NCBI GenBank assembly: GCA_003284375.1 | Contig: QBVL01000002.1 | Coordinates: 1 to 32,820, forward strand | Source: Prochlorococcus sp. AG-311-J23 | Lineage (GTDB): Bacteria > Cyanobacteriota > Cyanobacteriia > PCC-6307 > Cyanobiaceae | Length of the DNA: 32,820 nucleotides | Direction of reading: 5' to 3' | Shown here: positions 15,472 to 31,831 of the stretch, piece after piece | Position numbering within the stretch: position 1 is the first letter of the stretch | How the letters are laid out: the number at the start of each line of letters is the position of its first letter | Position numbers and translations under genes: made by a program | The notes under the pieces: generated by a model | The model's input: the letters and a program-made list of their open reading frames with translations, nothing else | What the model was told of the DNA's origin: nothing | Databases searched by the model: none

Positions 15472-16961
15472 CGGGTTCCTTCCTCTTCTGTAATTATTTT
15501 ATCTTCAGAAGTAACCACATCTTCAATTGTTTCCTCAATATCACTTTCTTCAGTTTCCGTGTCATCAGTATCGATATTTGAATCAGTTTCAGTAGATTCA
15601 AAATCAGATTCAGATTCTGTTTCATTACTATCGATATCTGACAATTGCTCATCTTGAAAGTCTTCTTCGTCTTCTGGCAGGGGGTAAAGCTCTCTTAGAC
15701 GTGCATCTTCTTCTGCTCTAGCTGCCTGTTCTGCCTCTAATCTCTTCTCAGCTTCTCTCTGTAAAGACTCTTCTTCTTCTCTTTGAGAAATTAATTCTGC
15801 AACCTCCGAATCTTCAGTGTCTTGATCATATTCTTGTGAATTTTTGATATCTATTTTCCATCCTGTAAGCCTTGCGGCAAGTCTTACATTTTGCCCTTCT
15901 CTTCCGATTGCGAGGCTAAGTTGATCAGGTGGGACCAAGACATGAGCATGCTGACCTTCTGGATCAACAAGTCTAACTACTTCAACTCTTGCTGGACTTA
16001 AAGAATTACAGATGTATTGAACAGGGTCTGCAGACCAACGAATTACATCTATTTTTTCTCCACGAAGTTCGTTTACTACTTGTTGAATGCGTGCCCCTCT
16101 AGCACCAATGCATGCTCCAACAGGGTCCACCTCTCTTTCAATACTGTCAACAGCTACTTTTGTTCTGGGGCCTACTGCTCTTGAAGGTGGATTTGCTTCA
16201 CGAGCAACAGCAACAATACGTACGGAACCCTCTTGAATTTCAGGAACTTCATTCTCAAATAAATAAACAACTAATCCAGCGTTTGACCTGCTAACAAAAA
16301 GTTGAGGCCCTCTCCTGGGAATTTCACTAACTTCTTTGAGGAATACTTTAAATGTTGCGTTTGCTCGATAATTATCATTTGGCAATTGATCTCGTCTTGG
16401 AAGCTCTGCTTCTACTTCTGGTCTACCTAAACCAGAGCTTACTGCCATAATTACTGACTGTCTTTCAAATCTAATGACCCTGGCAGTTAGAACTGGATCC
16501 TCTAGGTCAGCAAATTCCTCTTGAATCATTCTTCTTTGCTGATCTCTCAATTTTTGGGCTAAAACTTGCTTGGTTGTAGCTGCAGCCATTCTTCCAAAAT
16601 CTTCTTTCTCTGGAGTCACATCTAGTACAACGGTATCGCCAACTTGAGCGTCATCAGCAACTTGCATAACCTCAACTATTGCTATTTGATGATCATCGCT
16701 CTCAACCTCCTCAACTATTATTTTACTGGCTAAAACTCTATAACCCTCCTCTTCTAGATCCAAACCAACATCAAAGTTGCTAAAATAATCTTCCTCAAAA
16801 GGATCTTCACTGATACCTAAATAAAGGGTTCTTCGATATCGTTCATAACCTTTTAGAAGTGCTTCTCTCAAAGCAGCTTCGACGACTTGTGATGGAAGCT
16901 TTTTTTCCTCACTAATGTCTTCAATTAAGTTATTTAAGCCTGGGAGTAAAACAAGAGCCAT
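15468..16961 (-). CDS. nusA: Transcription elongation/antitermination factor NusA
   Basis: NusA, 497 residues, binds RNA polymerase and nascent RNA to control pausing and termination. An N-terminal polymerase-binding domain (about 1-125) is followed by an S1 domain and two KH domains. KH1 has the GxxG loop in GACIGARGARIQQVV near residue 290, and KH2 has LAIGREGQNVRLAARLTGW near residue 355. The last 90 residues form an extended acidic, Ser/Thr/Asp/Glu-rich tail, probably disordered, with a coiled helical stretch EREEEESLQREAEK just before. The acidic tail replaces the C-terminal repeats of enterobacterial NusA. The gene shares GTGA with ylxR and follows rimP after 55 bases. Confidence 0.95.
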   Translation of the reverse strand: MALVLLPGLNNLIEDISEEKKLPSQVVEAALREALLKGYERYRRTLYLGISEDPFEEDYFSNFDVGLDLEEEGYRVLASKIIVEEVESDDHQIAIVEVMQVADDAQVGDTVVLDVTPEKEDFGRMAAATTKQVLAQKLRDQQRRMIQEEFADLEDPVLTARVIRFERQSVIMAVSSGLGRPEVEAELPRRDQLPNDNYRANATFKVFLKEVSEIPRRGPQLFVSRSNAGLVVYLFENEVPEIQEGSVRIVAVAREANPPSRAVGPRTKVAVDSIEREVDPVGACIGARGARIQQVVNELRGEKIDVIRWSADPVQYICNSLSPARVEVVRLVDPEGQHAHVLVPPDQLSLAIGREGQNVRLAARLTGWKIDIKNSQEYDQDTEDSEVAELISQREEEESLQREAEKRLEAEQAARAEEDARLRELYPLPEDEEDFQDEQLSDIDSNETESESDFESTETDSNIDTDDTETEESDIEETIEDVVTSEDKIITEEEGTR

Positions 16962-17016
16962 CGATGATGGGATGTAGAGATGAGAATGATTGGGTTAGAT
17001 AATTACTATCTAGGTT

Positions 17017-17487
17017 TTAACCGGAGGGTGTTGTGAGTCGGACTTGGATCACGTCTTCGACCGGTATCCGTTGAGTTTTGCCTTTTTGATTTATATGAAG
17101 TTCATTATCTGTCCTTTTTAGAAGCAAACCGTTTGTTTGTTGTTGATTTTTTTTTAAATCCTGATAAGTAACTTCAATAGGAAAACCCTTGAATGTTTTA
17201 AAATCTTTTTCCTCTGTCAAGAAATCACCAATCCCCTCGCTGCTGATTTCAAGATTAAAAGGTTGATCAAGTATTGAAGAACCTTGGATAGCTTCATCAA
17301 TGTATTGACTAAGGATAGAACAGTCATCAAGAGTGACATTCTTTCCAGGATTTTTGTGTCGGATATTTACCTGAATTGATAAGGGGTTTAGATGAGTAAA
17401 CATCTTAAAATCAGTTACATCGAAGCCATAATTAGTAGCTGATTTTGCTGTGAGAACCTTCAATTCTGAAACGGTTTGATTAGACAA
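17017..17487 (-). CDS. rimP: Ribosome maturation factor RimP
   Basis: RimP (156 residues as called) is needed to mature the 30S subunit. The family core LEISSEGIGDFLTEEKDFKTFKGFPIEV (written across residues about 85-112) and the C-terminal domain ending EDVIQVRLTT are evident. The frame is open for another 27 codons upstream, but that part overlaps a good promoter and leader hairpin and has no conserved residues. TTG at 17487 (MSNQTVSELKVLT) is therefore the likely start, giving the usual family length of about 150. It is the first gene of the rimP-nusA-ylxR-infB operon. Confidence 0.88.
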   Translation of the reverse strand: MSNQTVSELKVLTAKSATNYGFDVTDFKMFTHLNPLSIQVNIRHKNPGKNVTLDDCSILSQYIDEAIQGSSILDQPFNLEISSEGIGDFLTEEKDFKTFKGFPIEVTYQDLKKNQQQTNGLLLKRTDNELHINQKGKTQRIPVEDVIQVRLTTPSG

Positions 17488-17502
17488 AAGGCAGTGTCGA
17501 AG

Positions 17503-17519
17503 TCGGGCAGGATGCCCGA
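17503..17519 (-). promoter_or_regulatory. Leader hairpin upstream of rimP
   Basis: TCGGGCA (17503-17509) and TGCCCGA (17513-17519) form a perfect seven-base stem with a three-base loop, GC-rich in an AT-rich genome. It lies in the short 5' leader between the predicted -10 box and the TTG start. It could control translation or early transcription of this ribosome-biogenesis operon. No T run follows, so it is not a simple terminator. Confidence 0.6.
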
Positions 17520-17544
17520 GTGGTTTATGTGTTGTCCCGCCTCT

Positions 17545-17572
17545 ATTATAAGAGGTACCGTCAGGCAATCAA
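17545..17572 (-). promoter_or_regulatory. Sigma70-type promoter of the rimP-nusA-infB operon
   Basis: On the minus strand TTGATT (17567-17572) and a perfect TATAAT (17545-17550) are separated by 16 bases. Transcription would begin near 17538, giving a leader of about 50 bases before the rimP TTG start. The -10 box sits inside the small inverted repeat CCTCT/AGAGG (17540-17555 region), which might also be an operator. Confidence 0.7.
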
Positions 17573-17693
17573 ATATTACTAGATAAAGGTTTCGGTTACC
17601 TCTAAAATCAAGTTCTTTTTATTTTGCATTCTTCTACTTTATTCTTTGCATAGGAAATTTCTGGTTATGGTTAGTTTTAGAAAGTTAGAGATC

Positions 17694-18810
<1,117 letters not shown>

Positions 18811-18847
18811 AAATCTTGCTACTGTCTTTTGAAAAAGGTACGACAAA

Positions 18848-19558
18848 ATGGATCTCCAAAATCAAATGAAACAAGCAGTTGCTCTAGCTGCTGTAGATCA
18901 AATTGAAAACGGGATGATTGTTGGCCTTGGCTCTGGTTCTACAGCTGCTTTAATGATTGAAGCTTTGGCTGTGAAAATAAAATCAAAAGAAATAAAAAAC
19001 GTTGTTGGAGTCACTACATCTTTTCAGGGTGAAGTTCTTGCATCTGAATTAGGAATACCACTGAAATCTCTCTCCTCGGTTTCAGTGATTGACCTTGCAA
19101 TTGATGGCGCAGATGAAGTTGATCCCAAATTTCAACTAATTAAAGGAGGAGGAGCGTGTCATGTTCAGGAAAAACTGGTGGCTGCTTTGGCTAAGAAATT
19201 TATAGTTGTGGTTGACTCCACAAAACTTGTTGAAAAATTGAACCTTGATTTCAAATTGCCAGTAGAGGTTCTTCCTTCTGCTTGGAAACAAGTCCAAAAA
19301 ACATTACAAGATCTTGGGGGAGAAGGAAAACTAAGAATGGCCCAGAAGAAGGCGGGACCTATAGTTACTGATCAGGGCAACTTGATACTTGATTTGAACT
19401 TTAGTGATGGTATCGACCAACCTGAACTATTGGAGAGTCAAATTAACAACATTCCAGGAGTCCTTGAAAATGGACTTTTTGTCAATCTGACAGATCAAGT
19501 ATTAGTTGGGAAAGTAGAAAATAATGAAGTAGGTGTTGAATCACTTAAGAAGATTTAG
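18848..19558 (+). CDS. rpiA: Ribose-5-phosphate isomerase A
   Basis: This 236-residue enzyme interconverts ribose 5-phosphate and ribulose 5-phosphate in the Calvin and pentose phosphate cycles. Family motifs are the phosphate loop GLGSGSTA (26-33), DGADEVDP (86-93) with catalytic acid D89, [11 protein letters not shown] (99-109) with catalytic E108, and VDSTKLV for substrate binding. Length matches the family (about 220-240). The ATG at 18848 lies 37 bases after the protease stop, suggesting co-transcription. The 3' end overlaps the convergent hisD by 14 bases. Confidence 0.95.
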   Translation: MDLQNQMKQAVALAAVDQIENGMIVGLGSGSTAALMIEALAVKIKSKEIKNVVGVTTSFQGEVLASELGIPLKSLSSVSVIDLAIDGADEVDPKFQLIKGGGACHVQEKLVAALAKKFIVVVDSTKLVEKLNLDFKLPVEVLPSAWKQVQKTLQDLGGEGKLRMAQKKAGPIVTDQGNLILDLNFSDGIDQPELLESQINNIPGVLENGLFVNLTDQVLVGKVENNEVGVESLKKI

Positions 19559-20894
19559 AATTTCTAATTCGTATCGATTCTGCGTGACTATGCAACCCCT
19601 CGCTATTAGCTAAATGCACAACTGCATTTTTATTTTCATTAAAAGCTTCTCTTGAAAAATTAATAACTGAAGTATTTTTCATAAAAGTTTCTACTCCAAG
19701 AGCGCCAGCAAATCTTGCGGTCCCTGAAGTAGGAAGAGTGTGATTTGGTCCCCCAAGATAATCTCCAATAGCTTCCGGGCTCCATGGCCCCATAAATATT
19801 GCTCCAGCATTCTTGATTCTTTTTGATAATTCTTCTGGGTTCTCTACAAGTAATTCAAGATGTTCAGGAGCAAATGTATTGCTTAATTTTGCGCAATTCT
19901 CTAAGTTATCACAAAGGACTATTAAACCCCATTTAGAGATTGATTCTTGGCATATTTCTAATCTTGGATGATTAATTAATTGACGTTCAATTTCTGAAGG
20001 CAATTGTTCTGCTAATTTTTTATTAGTAGTGATTAATATTGCCGAAGCTAAAGGGTCATGCTCTGATTGAGCTAACATATCAGATGCAATATGCTCTAAT
20101 TTGGCTGATTGGTCAGCGATTATTAGGATTTCACTTGGACCAGCCAGTGAATCAATCCCTACCTTTCCATAAACTTTTTTCTTTGCCAAAGTTACATAAA
20201 TATTCCCTGGTCCAGTAATTACATCTACTTTTGGAATTGATTGAGTGCCACTGGCAAGGGCTCCAATCGCTTGAGCACCTCCGATACGAAAAACTTTGTT
20301 TATTCCAGCAAGGTGGGCCGCAGCTAGAACGGTTTGGTTTAACTCCCCATGAAAGTTGGCTGGAGAGACCATGATGATTTGATTTACTCCTGCAACATAA
20401 GCAGGAATAGCATTCATCAAAACAGTGCTTGGATAGGCGGCCCTCCCGCCAGGGATATATATTCCTGCTTTTTCAACGGGACTCCATTTTCGTCCTAATG
20501 TTTCACCATGGGGTCCGGTATAATCGATATTTTTTGGTACTTGAAGACTATGAAATTTTTCAATTCTTTTTTTTGCTAATAAAAGTGATTCTTGTAGTTC
20601 CTTTGGAGTTTCTTCCCAAGCTTTCATTATTAAATTTGATGGAACTTGAAATTTATCCGCTAGAAATCCATCAAAGCGAGAGGTATATTCTTTAAGTGCT
20701 TCATCCCCTCTTTCACTAACATTTTTAAGAATATCGTCGACTACTTTTATGGCTTTATCTTGAACATTTCCAGATGTTCTATCAGTGATATTCTTGAGTT
20801 CAAGCTGAGCCTGATCAATATTGTTAACCGTTTTTATAGTCAATCTTTTTGAAGGGGTCTCTTGAACCTCATTTTTATTAATCATTTTCGTCAT
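19545..20894 (-). CDS. hisD: Histidinol dehydrogenase
   Basis: This 449-residue zinc enzyme performs the last two oxidations of histidine biosynthesis with NAD+. Conserved features include [16 protein letters not shown] near residue 228, zinc/catalytic positions Q276-H279 in MLAQSEHD, E344-H345 in [10 protein letters not shown]378 and H385 in [15 protein letters not shown], and H437 near the end. The first 25 residues ([20 protein letters not shown]) are a poorly conserved extension. An alternative ATG three codons on is possible. The gene is convergent with rpiA, overlapping by 14 bases, and divergent from rpsT. Confidence 0.95.
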   Translation of the reverse strand: MTKMINKNEVQETPSKRLTIKTVNNIDQAQLELKNITDRTSGNVQDKAIKVVDDILKNVSERGDEALKEYTSRFDGFLADKFQVPSNLIMKAWEETPKELQESLLLAKKRIEKFHSLQVPKNIDYTGPHGETLGRKWSPVEKAGIYIPGGRAAYPSTVLMNAIPAYVAGVNQIIMVSPANFHGELNQTVLAAAHLAGINKVFRIGGAQAIGALASGTQSIPKVDVITGPGNIYVTLAKKKVYGKVGIDSLAGPSEILIIADQSAKLEHIASDMLAQSEHDPLASAILITTNKKLAEQLPSEIERQLINHPRLEICQESISKWGLIVLCDNLENCAKLSNTFAPEHLELLVENPEELSKRIKNAGAIFMGPWSPEAIGDYLGGPNHTLPTSGTARFAGALGVETFMKNTSVINFSREAFNENKNAVVHLANSEGLHSHAESIRIRNSKSS

Positions 20895-20967
20895 GAACTT
20901 TTGGCTATTGGTTCAATTTGATCATCTTATGCCTTAATTTAGATTTATGTAGATCTTCTTCATGGTC

Positions 20968-20994
20968 TTGAGGTAGTGTGGTTTAACATAAGAT
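20968..20994 (+). promoter_or_regulatory. Putative rpsT promoter
   Basis: TTGAGG (20968-20973) and TAAGAT (20989-20994) lie with a short 15-base spacer just ahead of the rpsT GTG. The -10 match is fair and the spacing slightly tight. The hisD start is about 70 bases to the left and divergent. Confidence 0.35.
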
Positions 20995-21005
20995 TAAAAA
21001 ATTAA

Positions 21006-21309
<304 letters not shown>

Positions 21310-21357
21310 GAATAAATAATCTAAGACCTATTATCGTAAGAACATTTTATTTTCATC

Positions 21358-22149
21358 TTGAGTGATTCCAAAAGTTCAATAATTGATAGCCATTGTCATA
21401 TTGTATTTTCTAACTTCAATGAGGATAGAGAAAAAGTAGCCGAAAGATGGAGATCACAAGGCGTTAAAGCATTGTTACATGCCTGTGTAGAGCCCTCTGA
21501 AATCCCTGCTATTAAATCAATGGCTGATCAATTTCCGGAGATGAGATATTCCGTAGGAGTACATCCTTTAGATTTACATCATTGGGGACCAGATACCGCA
21601 AATGTTTTAAAAAATGCAGCTCTCGATGATAGTCGAGTTGTTGCAATAGGAGAATTGGGACTTGACCTTTTCAAGGCAGAGAACTTGAGCGAGCAACTTT
21701 CAGTTTTAATGCCGCAATTAAGCTTGGCTTTTGAATTGGATTTGCCAGTCATTGTTCATTGCAGAGATGCAGCACATGAAATGCTAGAAGTTTTTTCTAA
21801 GCTTTCTAAATCTGGCCGCTGTCCAAAAGGGGTTATGCATTGTTGGAGTGGCAATGTCAAAGAGATGAGAGAGTTCCTTGATCTTGGCTTTTATATAAGT
21901 TTCAGTGGAAATGTAACTTTCAAAAACGCTTTTGATATTCATGAATGCGCCAAAGAAGTTCCGCAAAGTAGATTTCTAGTAGAAACCGATAGTCCTTTCT
22001 TGTCACCCGTCCCTCATAGAGGAAAAAGGAATGAACCCTCTTTCGTAAAGTATGTAGTAGAAAAAATTTCAGAGATTAGGAGTGAAAGCTTTTCTGAAAT
22101 TGCTGAGAAAACCACTCAAAACGCTAGGGAATTGTTTGCGTTGCCTTAA
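21358..22149 (+). CDS. tatD: TatD-family metal-dependent DNase/hydrolase
   Basis: This 263-residue TIM-barrel amidohydrolase has the TatD metal ligands H12 and H14 (DSHCH), E99 (IGELGLDL), H134 (IVHCRDA), H161 (MHCWSG) and D211 (ETDSPFL). TatD proteins are Mg2+/Mn2+-dependent nucleases with a role in DNA repair or turnover. The start is TTG at 21358, where the sequence begins at a conserved position just before the first metal motif; no in-frame ATG serves. It lies 48 bases after the corrected rpsT stop, probably in the same unit. Confidence 0.92.
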   Translation: MSDSKSSIIDSHCHIVFSNFNEDREKVAERWRSQGVKALLHACVEPSEIPAIKSMADQFPEMRYSVGVHPLDLHHWGPDTANVLKNAALDDSRVVAIGELGLDLFKAENLSEQLSVLMPQLSLAFELDLPVIVHCRDAAHEMLEVFSKLSKSGRCPKGVMHCWSGNVKEMREFLDLGFYISFSGNVTFKNAFDIHECAKEVPQSRFLVETDSPFLSPVPHRGKRNEPSFVKYVVEKISEIRSESFSEIAEKTTQNARELFALP

Positions 22150-22299
22150 ATATCATTATTTTCTCTAGTTTATTCTCTGATTTGAGTGTAAAATTAACTA
22201 TTGTCTTGCCTAGGCGTGGTATCTGCGCTTAAACCTTTAAGGTTCTACCTCTAGAGTTAGTTGGTTTGTTAGTTGATTAAGTAAGCTCAATTTAAAACT

Positions 22300-22323
22300 C
22301 AGTCTTCTAGAAGATTGTTTTTT
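22300..22323 (+). terminator. Terminator or attenuator in the rpoB leader
   Basis: CAGTCTT (22300-22306) and AAGATTG (22311-22317) form a seven-base stem with one G-T pair around the loop CTAG, followed immediately by six T (22318-22323). This is the full intrinsic-terminator layout. It lies 151 bases after tatD and 83 before rpoB, so it may end the rpsT-tatD transcript or attenuate read-through into rpoB. Confidence 0.6.
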
Positions 22324-22405
22324 GTTTTTTCTTTCTAAAAATCATTTTTCGACCTAAAGGACAAGACATAAACCCCGTCCTCTACATATAAACCCAGGTT
22401 CTCGA

Positions 22406-25400
22406 ATGAGCAGAAGCGCGATTCAGGTAGCCAAAGCAGCTACATATCTGCCTGATCTGGTTGAGGTGCAAAGATCAAGTTTTAAGTGGTTTTTGGAAAA
22501 AGGCTTGATAGAAGAATTAGACAATTTTTCTCCCATTACAGACTATACAGGCAAGCTTGAGTTACATTTTGTAGGATCAGAATACAAGCTTAAGCGTCCT
22601 AGGCATGATGTCGAAGAAGCAAAAAGAAGAGATGCAACCTTTGCTTCACAAATGTATGTCACTTGTCGCTTAGTTAACAAAGAGACCGGAGAGATTAAAG
22701 AACAAGAAGTTTTTATAGGTGAACTGCCTTTAATGACTGAACGTGGAACTTTTATTATTAATGGAGCTGAAAGAGTAATAGTCAATCAAATCGTTCGAAG
22801 TCCAGGAGTATATTTCAAAGACGAGCAAGATAAAAATGGTAGAAGAACTTATAATGCAAGCGTTATTCCTAATCGTGGAGCATGGTTAAAGTTTGAAACT
22901 GATAAAAACGATTTGCTTCATGTTCGTGTAGATAAAACACGAAAAATAAATGCTCATGTCTTAATGAGGGCAATGGGTTTGTCAGATAATGATGTTATAG
23001 ATAAATTACGACATCCTGAGTTTTATAAAAAGTCAATAGATGCAGCGAATGAGGAAGGTATAAGTTCAGAAGACCAAGCATTGTTAGAGCTTTATAAAAA
23101 GTTGAGACCAGGCGAGCCGCCTTCAGTAAGTGGTGGACAACAGTTGCTCCAGACAAGATTTTTTGATCCAAAACGATATGACTTAGGAAGAGTTGGTAGA
23201 TATAAAATAAACAAGAAATTACGCTTAACTATCCCTGACAACGTAAGAACACTTACAAATGAGGATGTTCTTTCTACTTTAGATTATTTAATCAATTTAG
23301 AGTTAGATGTTGGTGGCGCAACGTTGGATGATATTGACCATTTAGGTAATAGAAGAGTTAGGTCAGTCGGTGAACTTCTACAAAATCAAGTTCGAGTTGG
23401 TTTAAATAGACTCGAAAGGATAATTAAAGAGAGGATGACCGTTGGGGAAACAGATTCACTTACTCCTGCGCAATTGGTAAATCCAAAACCTCTTGTGGCA
23501 GCAATAAAAGAATTTTTTGGTTCAAGTCAATTAAGTCAATTTATGGATCAAACCAATCCATTAGCTGAATTAACGCATAAAAGACGTATTTCTGCTCTGG
23601 GGCCAGGAGGTTTGACTCGTGAAAGAGCTGGTTTTGCCGTTAGGGATATTCATCCATCTCACTACGGAAGACTTTGTCCGATTGAAACACCTGAAGGACC
23701 AAATGCAGGTTTGATTAATTCGTTAGCAACTCACGCAAGAGTAAATGAATACGGTTTTATTGAGACACCATTTTGGAAAGTAGAAAATGGTCGATTACTC
23801 AAGGAAGGTGATCCTATTTATCTTTCTGCAGATTTAGAAGATGAATGTAGGGTTGCCCCAGGTGATGTAGCTACAAATGAAGAGGGCAAAATAATGGCAG
23901 AACTTGTTCCAGTTAGGTATCGACAAGATTTTGAAACAGTTTCTCCTGAACAAGTTGATTATGTCCAACTATCTCCAGTACAGGTCATTTCTGTGGCTGC
24001 ATCCTTAATTCCATTTTTGGAACACGATGATGCTAATAGAGCTTTGATGGGTTCCAATATGCAGAGACAAGCAGTTCCTCTTTTGCGTCCAGAAAGGCCT
24101 TTGGTTGGGACTGGTTTGGAGACTCAAGTTGCTAGAGACTCAGGAATGGTTCCGATTTCAAAAGTAAATGGATCTGTGACTTATGTTGATGCGAATGCAA
24201 TTGTCGTTACCGATGATCAGGGAAATGATCACACTCATTACTTGCAAAAATATCAGAGATCTAATCAAGATACTTGCCTAAACCATCGGCCTATAGTTTT
24301 TAATGGTGACCCAGTAATCGTGGGGCAAGTTTTAGCTGATGGTTCGGCATGTGAGGGAGGGGAAATAGCTCTTGGTCAAAATGTATTAATTGCATACATG
24401 CCATGGGAAGGCTACAACTATGAAGATGCAATTCTTGTTAGTGAAAGGTTAGTTAAAGATGATCTATATACATCTGTACATATAGAAAAATATGAAATAG
24501 AAGCTCGTCAAACCAAGCTAGGTCCAGAAGAAATAACAAGAGAAATCCCAAATGTCTCAGAAGAAAGTCTTGGGAATTTGGATGAAATGGGAATAATACG
24601 AATAGGGGCTTTTGTTGAGAGTGGTGACATACTTGTTGGGAAAGTAACCCCTAAAGGGGAATCAGATCAGCCGCCTGAGGAAAAACTTTTAAGAGCTATT
24701 TTTGGAGAAAAAGCTAGAGATGTAAGAGATAACTCTCTACGAGTTCCCTCAACTGAAAGAGGACGAGTAGTTGATGTGAGAATTTATACAAGAGAGCAAG
24801 GTGATGAGCTACCACCTGGCGCAAATATGGTTGTAAGAGTCTATGTAGCGCAACGCAGAAAAATCCAAGTTGGCGATAAAATGGCAGGCAGGCATGGAAA
24901 TAAGGGAATTATAAGCAGAATACTACCAAGAGAGGATATGCCTTATCTTCCTGATGGCACACCTGTAGACATATGCCTCAATCCACTTGGAGTCCCAAGC
25001 AGAATGAATGTAGGGCAAGTATTTGAGCTTCTCATGGGTTGGGCTGCCTCAAACTTGAATTGCCGAGTTAAAATTGTCCCATTTGATGAGATGTATGGAC
25101 CAGAAATGTCTAATCAGACTGTACAAGCCTATTTAAAGGAGGCTGCAAAGCAGCCAGGTAAATCATGGGTATATAACCCTAAAGACCCTGGAAAATTACT
25201 CCTTAAAGATGGTCGAACAGGTGAGCCTTTTGATCAACCAGTTGCCGTTGGCTATGCTCACTTCCTAAAACTTGTTCACTTAGTCGATGATAAAATTCAT
25301 GCCCGCTCTACAGGTCCATATTCATTAGTTACTCAACAACCTCTTGGTGGAAAGGCTCAACAAGGTGGACAGAGACTTGGGGAAATGGAGGTATGGGCAC

Positions 25401-25693
25401 TTGAGGCTTATGGGGCAGCATACACTTTGCAAGAGCTGTTAACGGTAAAGTCTGATGACATGCAAGGTCGGAATGAGGCTCTTAATTCGATTGTTAAAGG
25501 CAAGCCAATTCCAAGGCCTGGGACTCCAGAATCTTTCAAAGTTTTAATGAGAGAACTTCAGTCCCTGGGATTAGATATTGGAGTTTATACCGATGATGGA
25601 AAAGAAGTTGATCTAATGCAAGATGTGAACCCTCGTAGAAGCACGCCAAGTAGACCTACATATGAATCATTAGGGAAAGAATACGAAGAGTAA
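22406..25693 (+). CDS. rpoB: RNA polymerase beta subunit
   Basis: The beta subunit, 1095 residues, is colinear with the cyanobacterial family. It shows the rifampicin-region segment [39 protein letters not shown] written around residue 395-415, EGPNAGLIN, and the [14 protein letters not shown] element near residue 825. The C terminus is the clamp-linked segment that meets the beta-prime chain. It is the first gene of the rpoB-rpoC1-rpoC2 cluster, with 43 bases to rpoC1, and its ATG is obvious by family. The leader of about 250 bases holds the promoter and a terminator-like hairpin. Confidence 0.98.
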   Translation: MSRSAIQVAKAATYLPDLVEVQRSSFKWFLEKGLIEELDNFSPITDYTGKLELHFVGSEYKLKRPRHDVEEAKRRDATFASQMYVTCRLVNKETGEIKEQEVFIGELPLMTERGTFIINGAERVIVNQIVRSPGVYFKDEQDKNGRRTYNASVIPNRGAWLKFETDKNDLLHVRVDKTRKINAHVLMRAMGLSDNDVIDKLRHPEFYKKSIDAANEEGISSEDQALLELYKKLRPGEPPSVSGGQQLLQTRFFDPKRYDLGRVGRYKINKKLRLTIPDNVRTLTNEDVLSTLDYLINLELDVGGATLDDIDHLGNRRVRSVGELLQNQVRVGLNRLERIIKERMTVGETDSLTPAQLVNPKPLVAAIKEFFGSSQLSQFMDQTNPLAELTHKRRISALGPGGLTRERAGFAVRDIHPSHYGRLCPIETPEGPNAGLINSLATHARVNEYGFIETPFWKVENGRLLKEGDPIYLSADLEDECRVAPGDVATNEEGKIMAELVPVRYRQDFETVSPEQVDYVQLSPVQVISVAASLIPFLEHDDANRALMGSNMQRQAVPLLRPERPLVGTGLETQVARDSGMVPISKVNGSVTYVDANAIVVTDDQGNDHTHYLQKYQRSNQDTCLNHRPIVFNGDPVIVGQVLADGSACEGGEIALGQNVLIAYMPWEGYNYEDAILVSERLVKDDLYTSVHIEKYEIEARQTKLGPEEITREIPNVSEESLGNLDEMGIIRIGAFVESGDILVGKVTPKGESDQPPEEKLLRAIFGEKARDVRDNSLRVPSTERGRVVDVRIYTREQGDELPPGANMVVRVYVAQRRKIQVGDKMAGRHGNKGIISRILPREDMPYLPDGTPVDICLNPLGVPSRMNVGQVFELLMGWAASNLNCRVKIVPFDEMYGPEMSNQTVQAYLKEAAKQPGKSWVYNPKDPGKLLLKDGRTGEPFDQPVAVGYAHFLKLVHLVDDKIHARSTGPYSLVTQQPLGGKAQQGGQRLGEMEVWALEAYGAAYTLQELLTVKSDDMQGRNEALNSIVKGKPIPRPGTPESFKVLMRELQSLGLDIGVYTDDGKEVDLMQDVNPRRSTPSRPTYESLGKEYEE

Positions 25694-25736
25694 TCGACTC
25701 AACCTAAACAAATCATCTAAAAACACTAATTCTCTC

Positions 25737-27644
25737 ATGACTAATAGCAATCTACGTACGGAAAATCATTTTGATTATGTAAAAATAAAACTAGCCTCGC
25801 CTGAAAGAGTAATGGAGTGGGGGCAAAGAACTTTGCCTAATGGTCAGGTTGTTGGAGAAGTAACTAAGCCAGAAACAATAAATTATCGAACACTTAAGCC
25901 TGAAATGGATGGATTGTTTTGTGAAAAGATTTTTGGTCCTTCAAAGGACTGGGAATGTCATTGTGGGAAATATAAGAGGGTTAGACATCGTGGCATTGTT
26001 TGTGAGAGGTGCGGTGTTGAAGTAACAGAAAGTCGGGTAAGGAGACATAGAATGGGATTTATTAAATTAGCAGCGCCCGTATCACATGTTTGGTATTTAA
26101 AAGGTATTCCTAGTTATGTAGCTATTTTGTTGGATATGCCTCTAAGAGATGTTGAGCAAATTGTTTACTTTAATTGTTATGTGGTCTTAGATATTGGAGA
26201 TAGTAAAGATCTAAAATATAAGCAGTTACTTACAGAAGATGAATGGCTTGAGATTGAAGACGAGATTTATGCTGAGGATTCAACTATTGAGAATGAACCT
26301 ATCGTTGGCATAGGTGCAGAGGCCTTAAAACAATTACTTGAAGATTTAAATTTAAAAGAAGTTGCTGAGCAATTACGAGAAGAAATTGCTACGAGTAAAG
26401 GTCAAAAAAGGGCTAAGCTTATAAAAAGATTAAGGGTAATAGATAACTTTATTGCTACAAGTGCAAGTCCAGAATGGATGGTTTTAGATGCGATACCTGT
26501 AATACCTCCTGATTTGAGACCTATGGTGCAACTAGATGGGGGCAGATTCGCTACCTCAGATTTAAATGATTTATATAGAAGAGTAATTAATAGGAACAAC
26601 CGTCTCGCTCGTCTTCAGGAAATACTAGCTCCAGAAATAATAGTCAGAAATGAAAAAAGGATGCTACAAGAGGCTGTAGATGCTCTTATTGATAATGGTA
26701 GAAGGGGAAGAACTGTAGTTGGTGCAAATAATCGCCCTTTGAAATCATTAAGCGATATTATCGAGGGTAAGCAAGGTAGATTTAGACAGAATTTGCTTGG
26801 AAAAAGAGTTGATTATTCAGGTCGCTCGGTAATAGTAGTTGGCCCCAAGTTGAAAATGCATCAATGTGGATTGCCAAAGGAAATGGCGATAGAGCTTTTT
26901 CAGCCATTTGTAATTCATAGATTGATTCGCCAGAATATTGTCAATAACATCAAAGCTGCAAAGAAATTAATACAGAAAGCAGACGATGAAGTAATGCAGG
27001 TATTGCAGGAAGTCATAGATGGTCATCCTATCCTGCTCAACCGTGCTCCTACTTTGCACCGATTAGGCATTCAAGCTTTTGAGCCTAAATTAGTTGCTGG
27101 ACGTGCCATACAACTACATCCATTAGTTTGTCCAGCTTTTAATGCTGATTTTGATGGAGATCAAATGGCTGTTCATGTACCTTTGGCAATTGAGGCGCAA
27201 ACAGAGGCAAGGATGTTAATGCTAGCGAGTAACAATATCCTATCCCCTGCAACTGGGGATCCAATAGTTACCCCATCTCAAGATATGGTCTTGGGGTCTT
27301 ACTACCTAACTGCAATTCAGCCTCAAGCAAATCAGCCGAAGTTCGGAGATTATGCAAATACCTATGCATCACTTGAAGACGTTTTACAAGCTCTTGAAGA
27401 TAAAAGAATAGATTTACATGATTGGGTTTGGGTTCGATTCTCTGGTGAAATAGAGGATGATGAAGAGCTTCAGAAACCTCGAAAGTCAGAGACTTTGAAA
27501 GATGGTACTCGTATTGAGGAATGGACATATCGGCGTGACCGATTAGATGAAGATGGAAGTTTAATTAGTCGTTATATATTGACTACGGTGGGCCGAGTCG
27601 TGATGAACCATACAATTATTGACGCCGTAGCCGCAACCTCATAA
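25737..27644 (+). CDS. rpoC1: RNA polymerase gamma subunit (N-terminal part of beta-prime)
   Basis: This 635-residue protein is the N-terminal portion of beta-prime, which cyanobacteria and plastids encode separately. The zinc-binding cysteines are C74, C76, C89 and C92 (CHCGK ... CERCG). The catalytic Mg2+ motif [12 protein letters not shown] is at about 468-479. The clamp and active-site helices are intact. It is split from rpoC2 by 41 bases, a standard cyanobacterial arrangement rather than a mutation. Length is as expected for the lineage. Confidence 0.98.
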   Translation: MTNSNLRTENHFDYVKIKLASPERVMEWGQRTLPNGQVVGEVTKPETINYRTLKPEMDGLFCEKIFGPSKDWECHCGKYKRVRHRGIVCERCGVEVTESRVRRHRMGFIKLAAPVSHVWYLKGIPSYVAILLDMPLRDVEQIVYFNCYVVLDIGDSKDLKYKQLLTEDEWLEIEDEIYAEDSTIENEPIVGIGAEALKQLLEDLNLKEVAEQLREEIATSKGQKRAKLIKRLRVIDNFIATSASPEWMVLDAIPVIPPDLRPMVQLDGGRFATSDLNDLYRRVINRNNRLARLQEILAPEIIVRNEKRMLQEAVDALIDNGRRGRTVVGANNRPLKSLSDIIEGKQGRFRQNLLGKRVDYSGRSVIVVGPKLKMHQCGLPKEMAIELFQPFVIHRLIRQNIVNNIKAAKKLIQKADDEVMQVLQEVIDGHPILLNRAPTLHRLGIQAFEPKLVAGRAIQLHPLVCPAFNADFDGDQMAVHVPLAIEAQTEARMLMLASNNILSPATGDPIVTPSQDMVLGSYYLTAIQPQANQPKFGDYANTYASLEDVLQALEDKRIDLHDWVWVRFSGEIEDDEELQKPRKSETLKDGTRIEEWTYRRDRLDEDGSLISRYILTTVGRVVMNHTIIDAVAATS

Positions 27645-27676
27645 ATCTTAGAACAAATCCACTTTTTCTTGAATAG

Positions 27677-31795
<4,119 letters not shown>

Positions 31796-31831
31796 GTGAA
31801 TTTTTCTACATTACTCTTTTAAATTTTCTAA

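Noticed and set aside
17500-17560. tRNA-Ser-like string GCCCGAGTGGTTTA
   Set aside because: No complete cloverleaf; the bases are explained by the promoter and hairpin of the opposite strand.
17488-17568. N-terminal extension of rimP
   Set aside because: Overlaps a good promoter and leader hairpin and lacks conservation.
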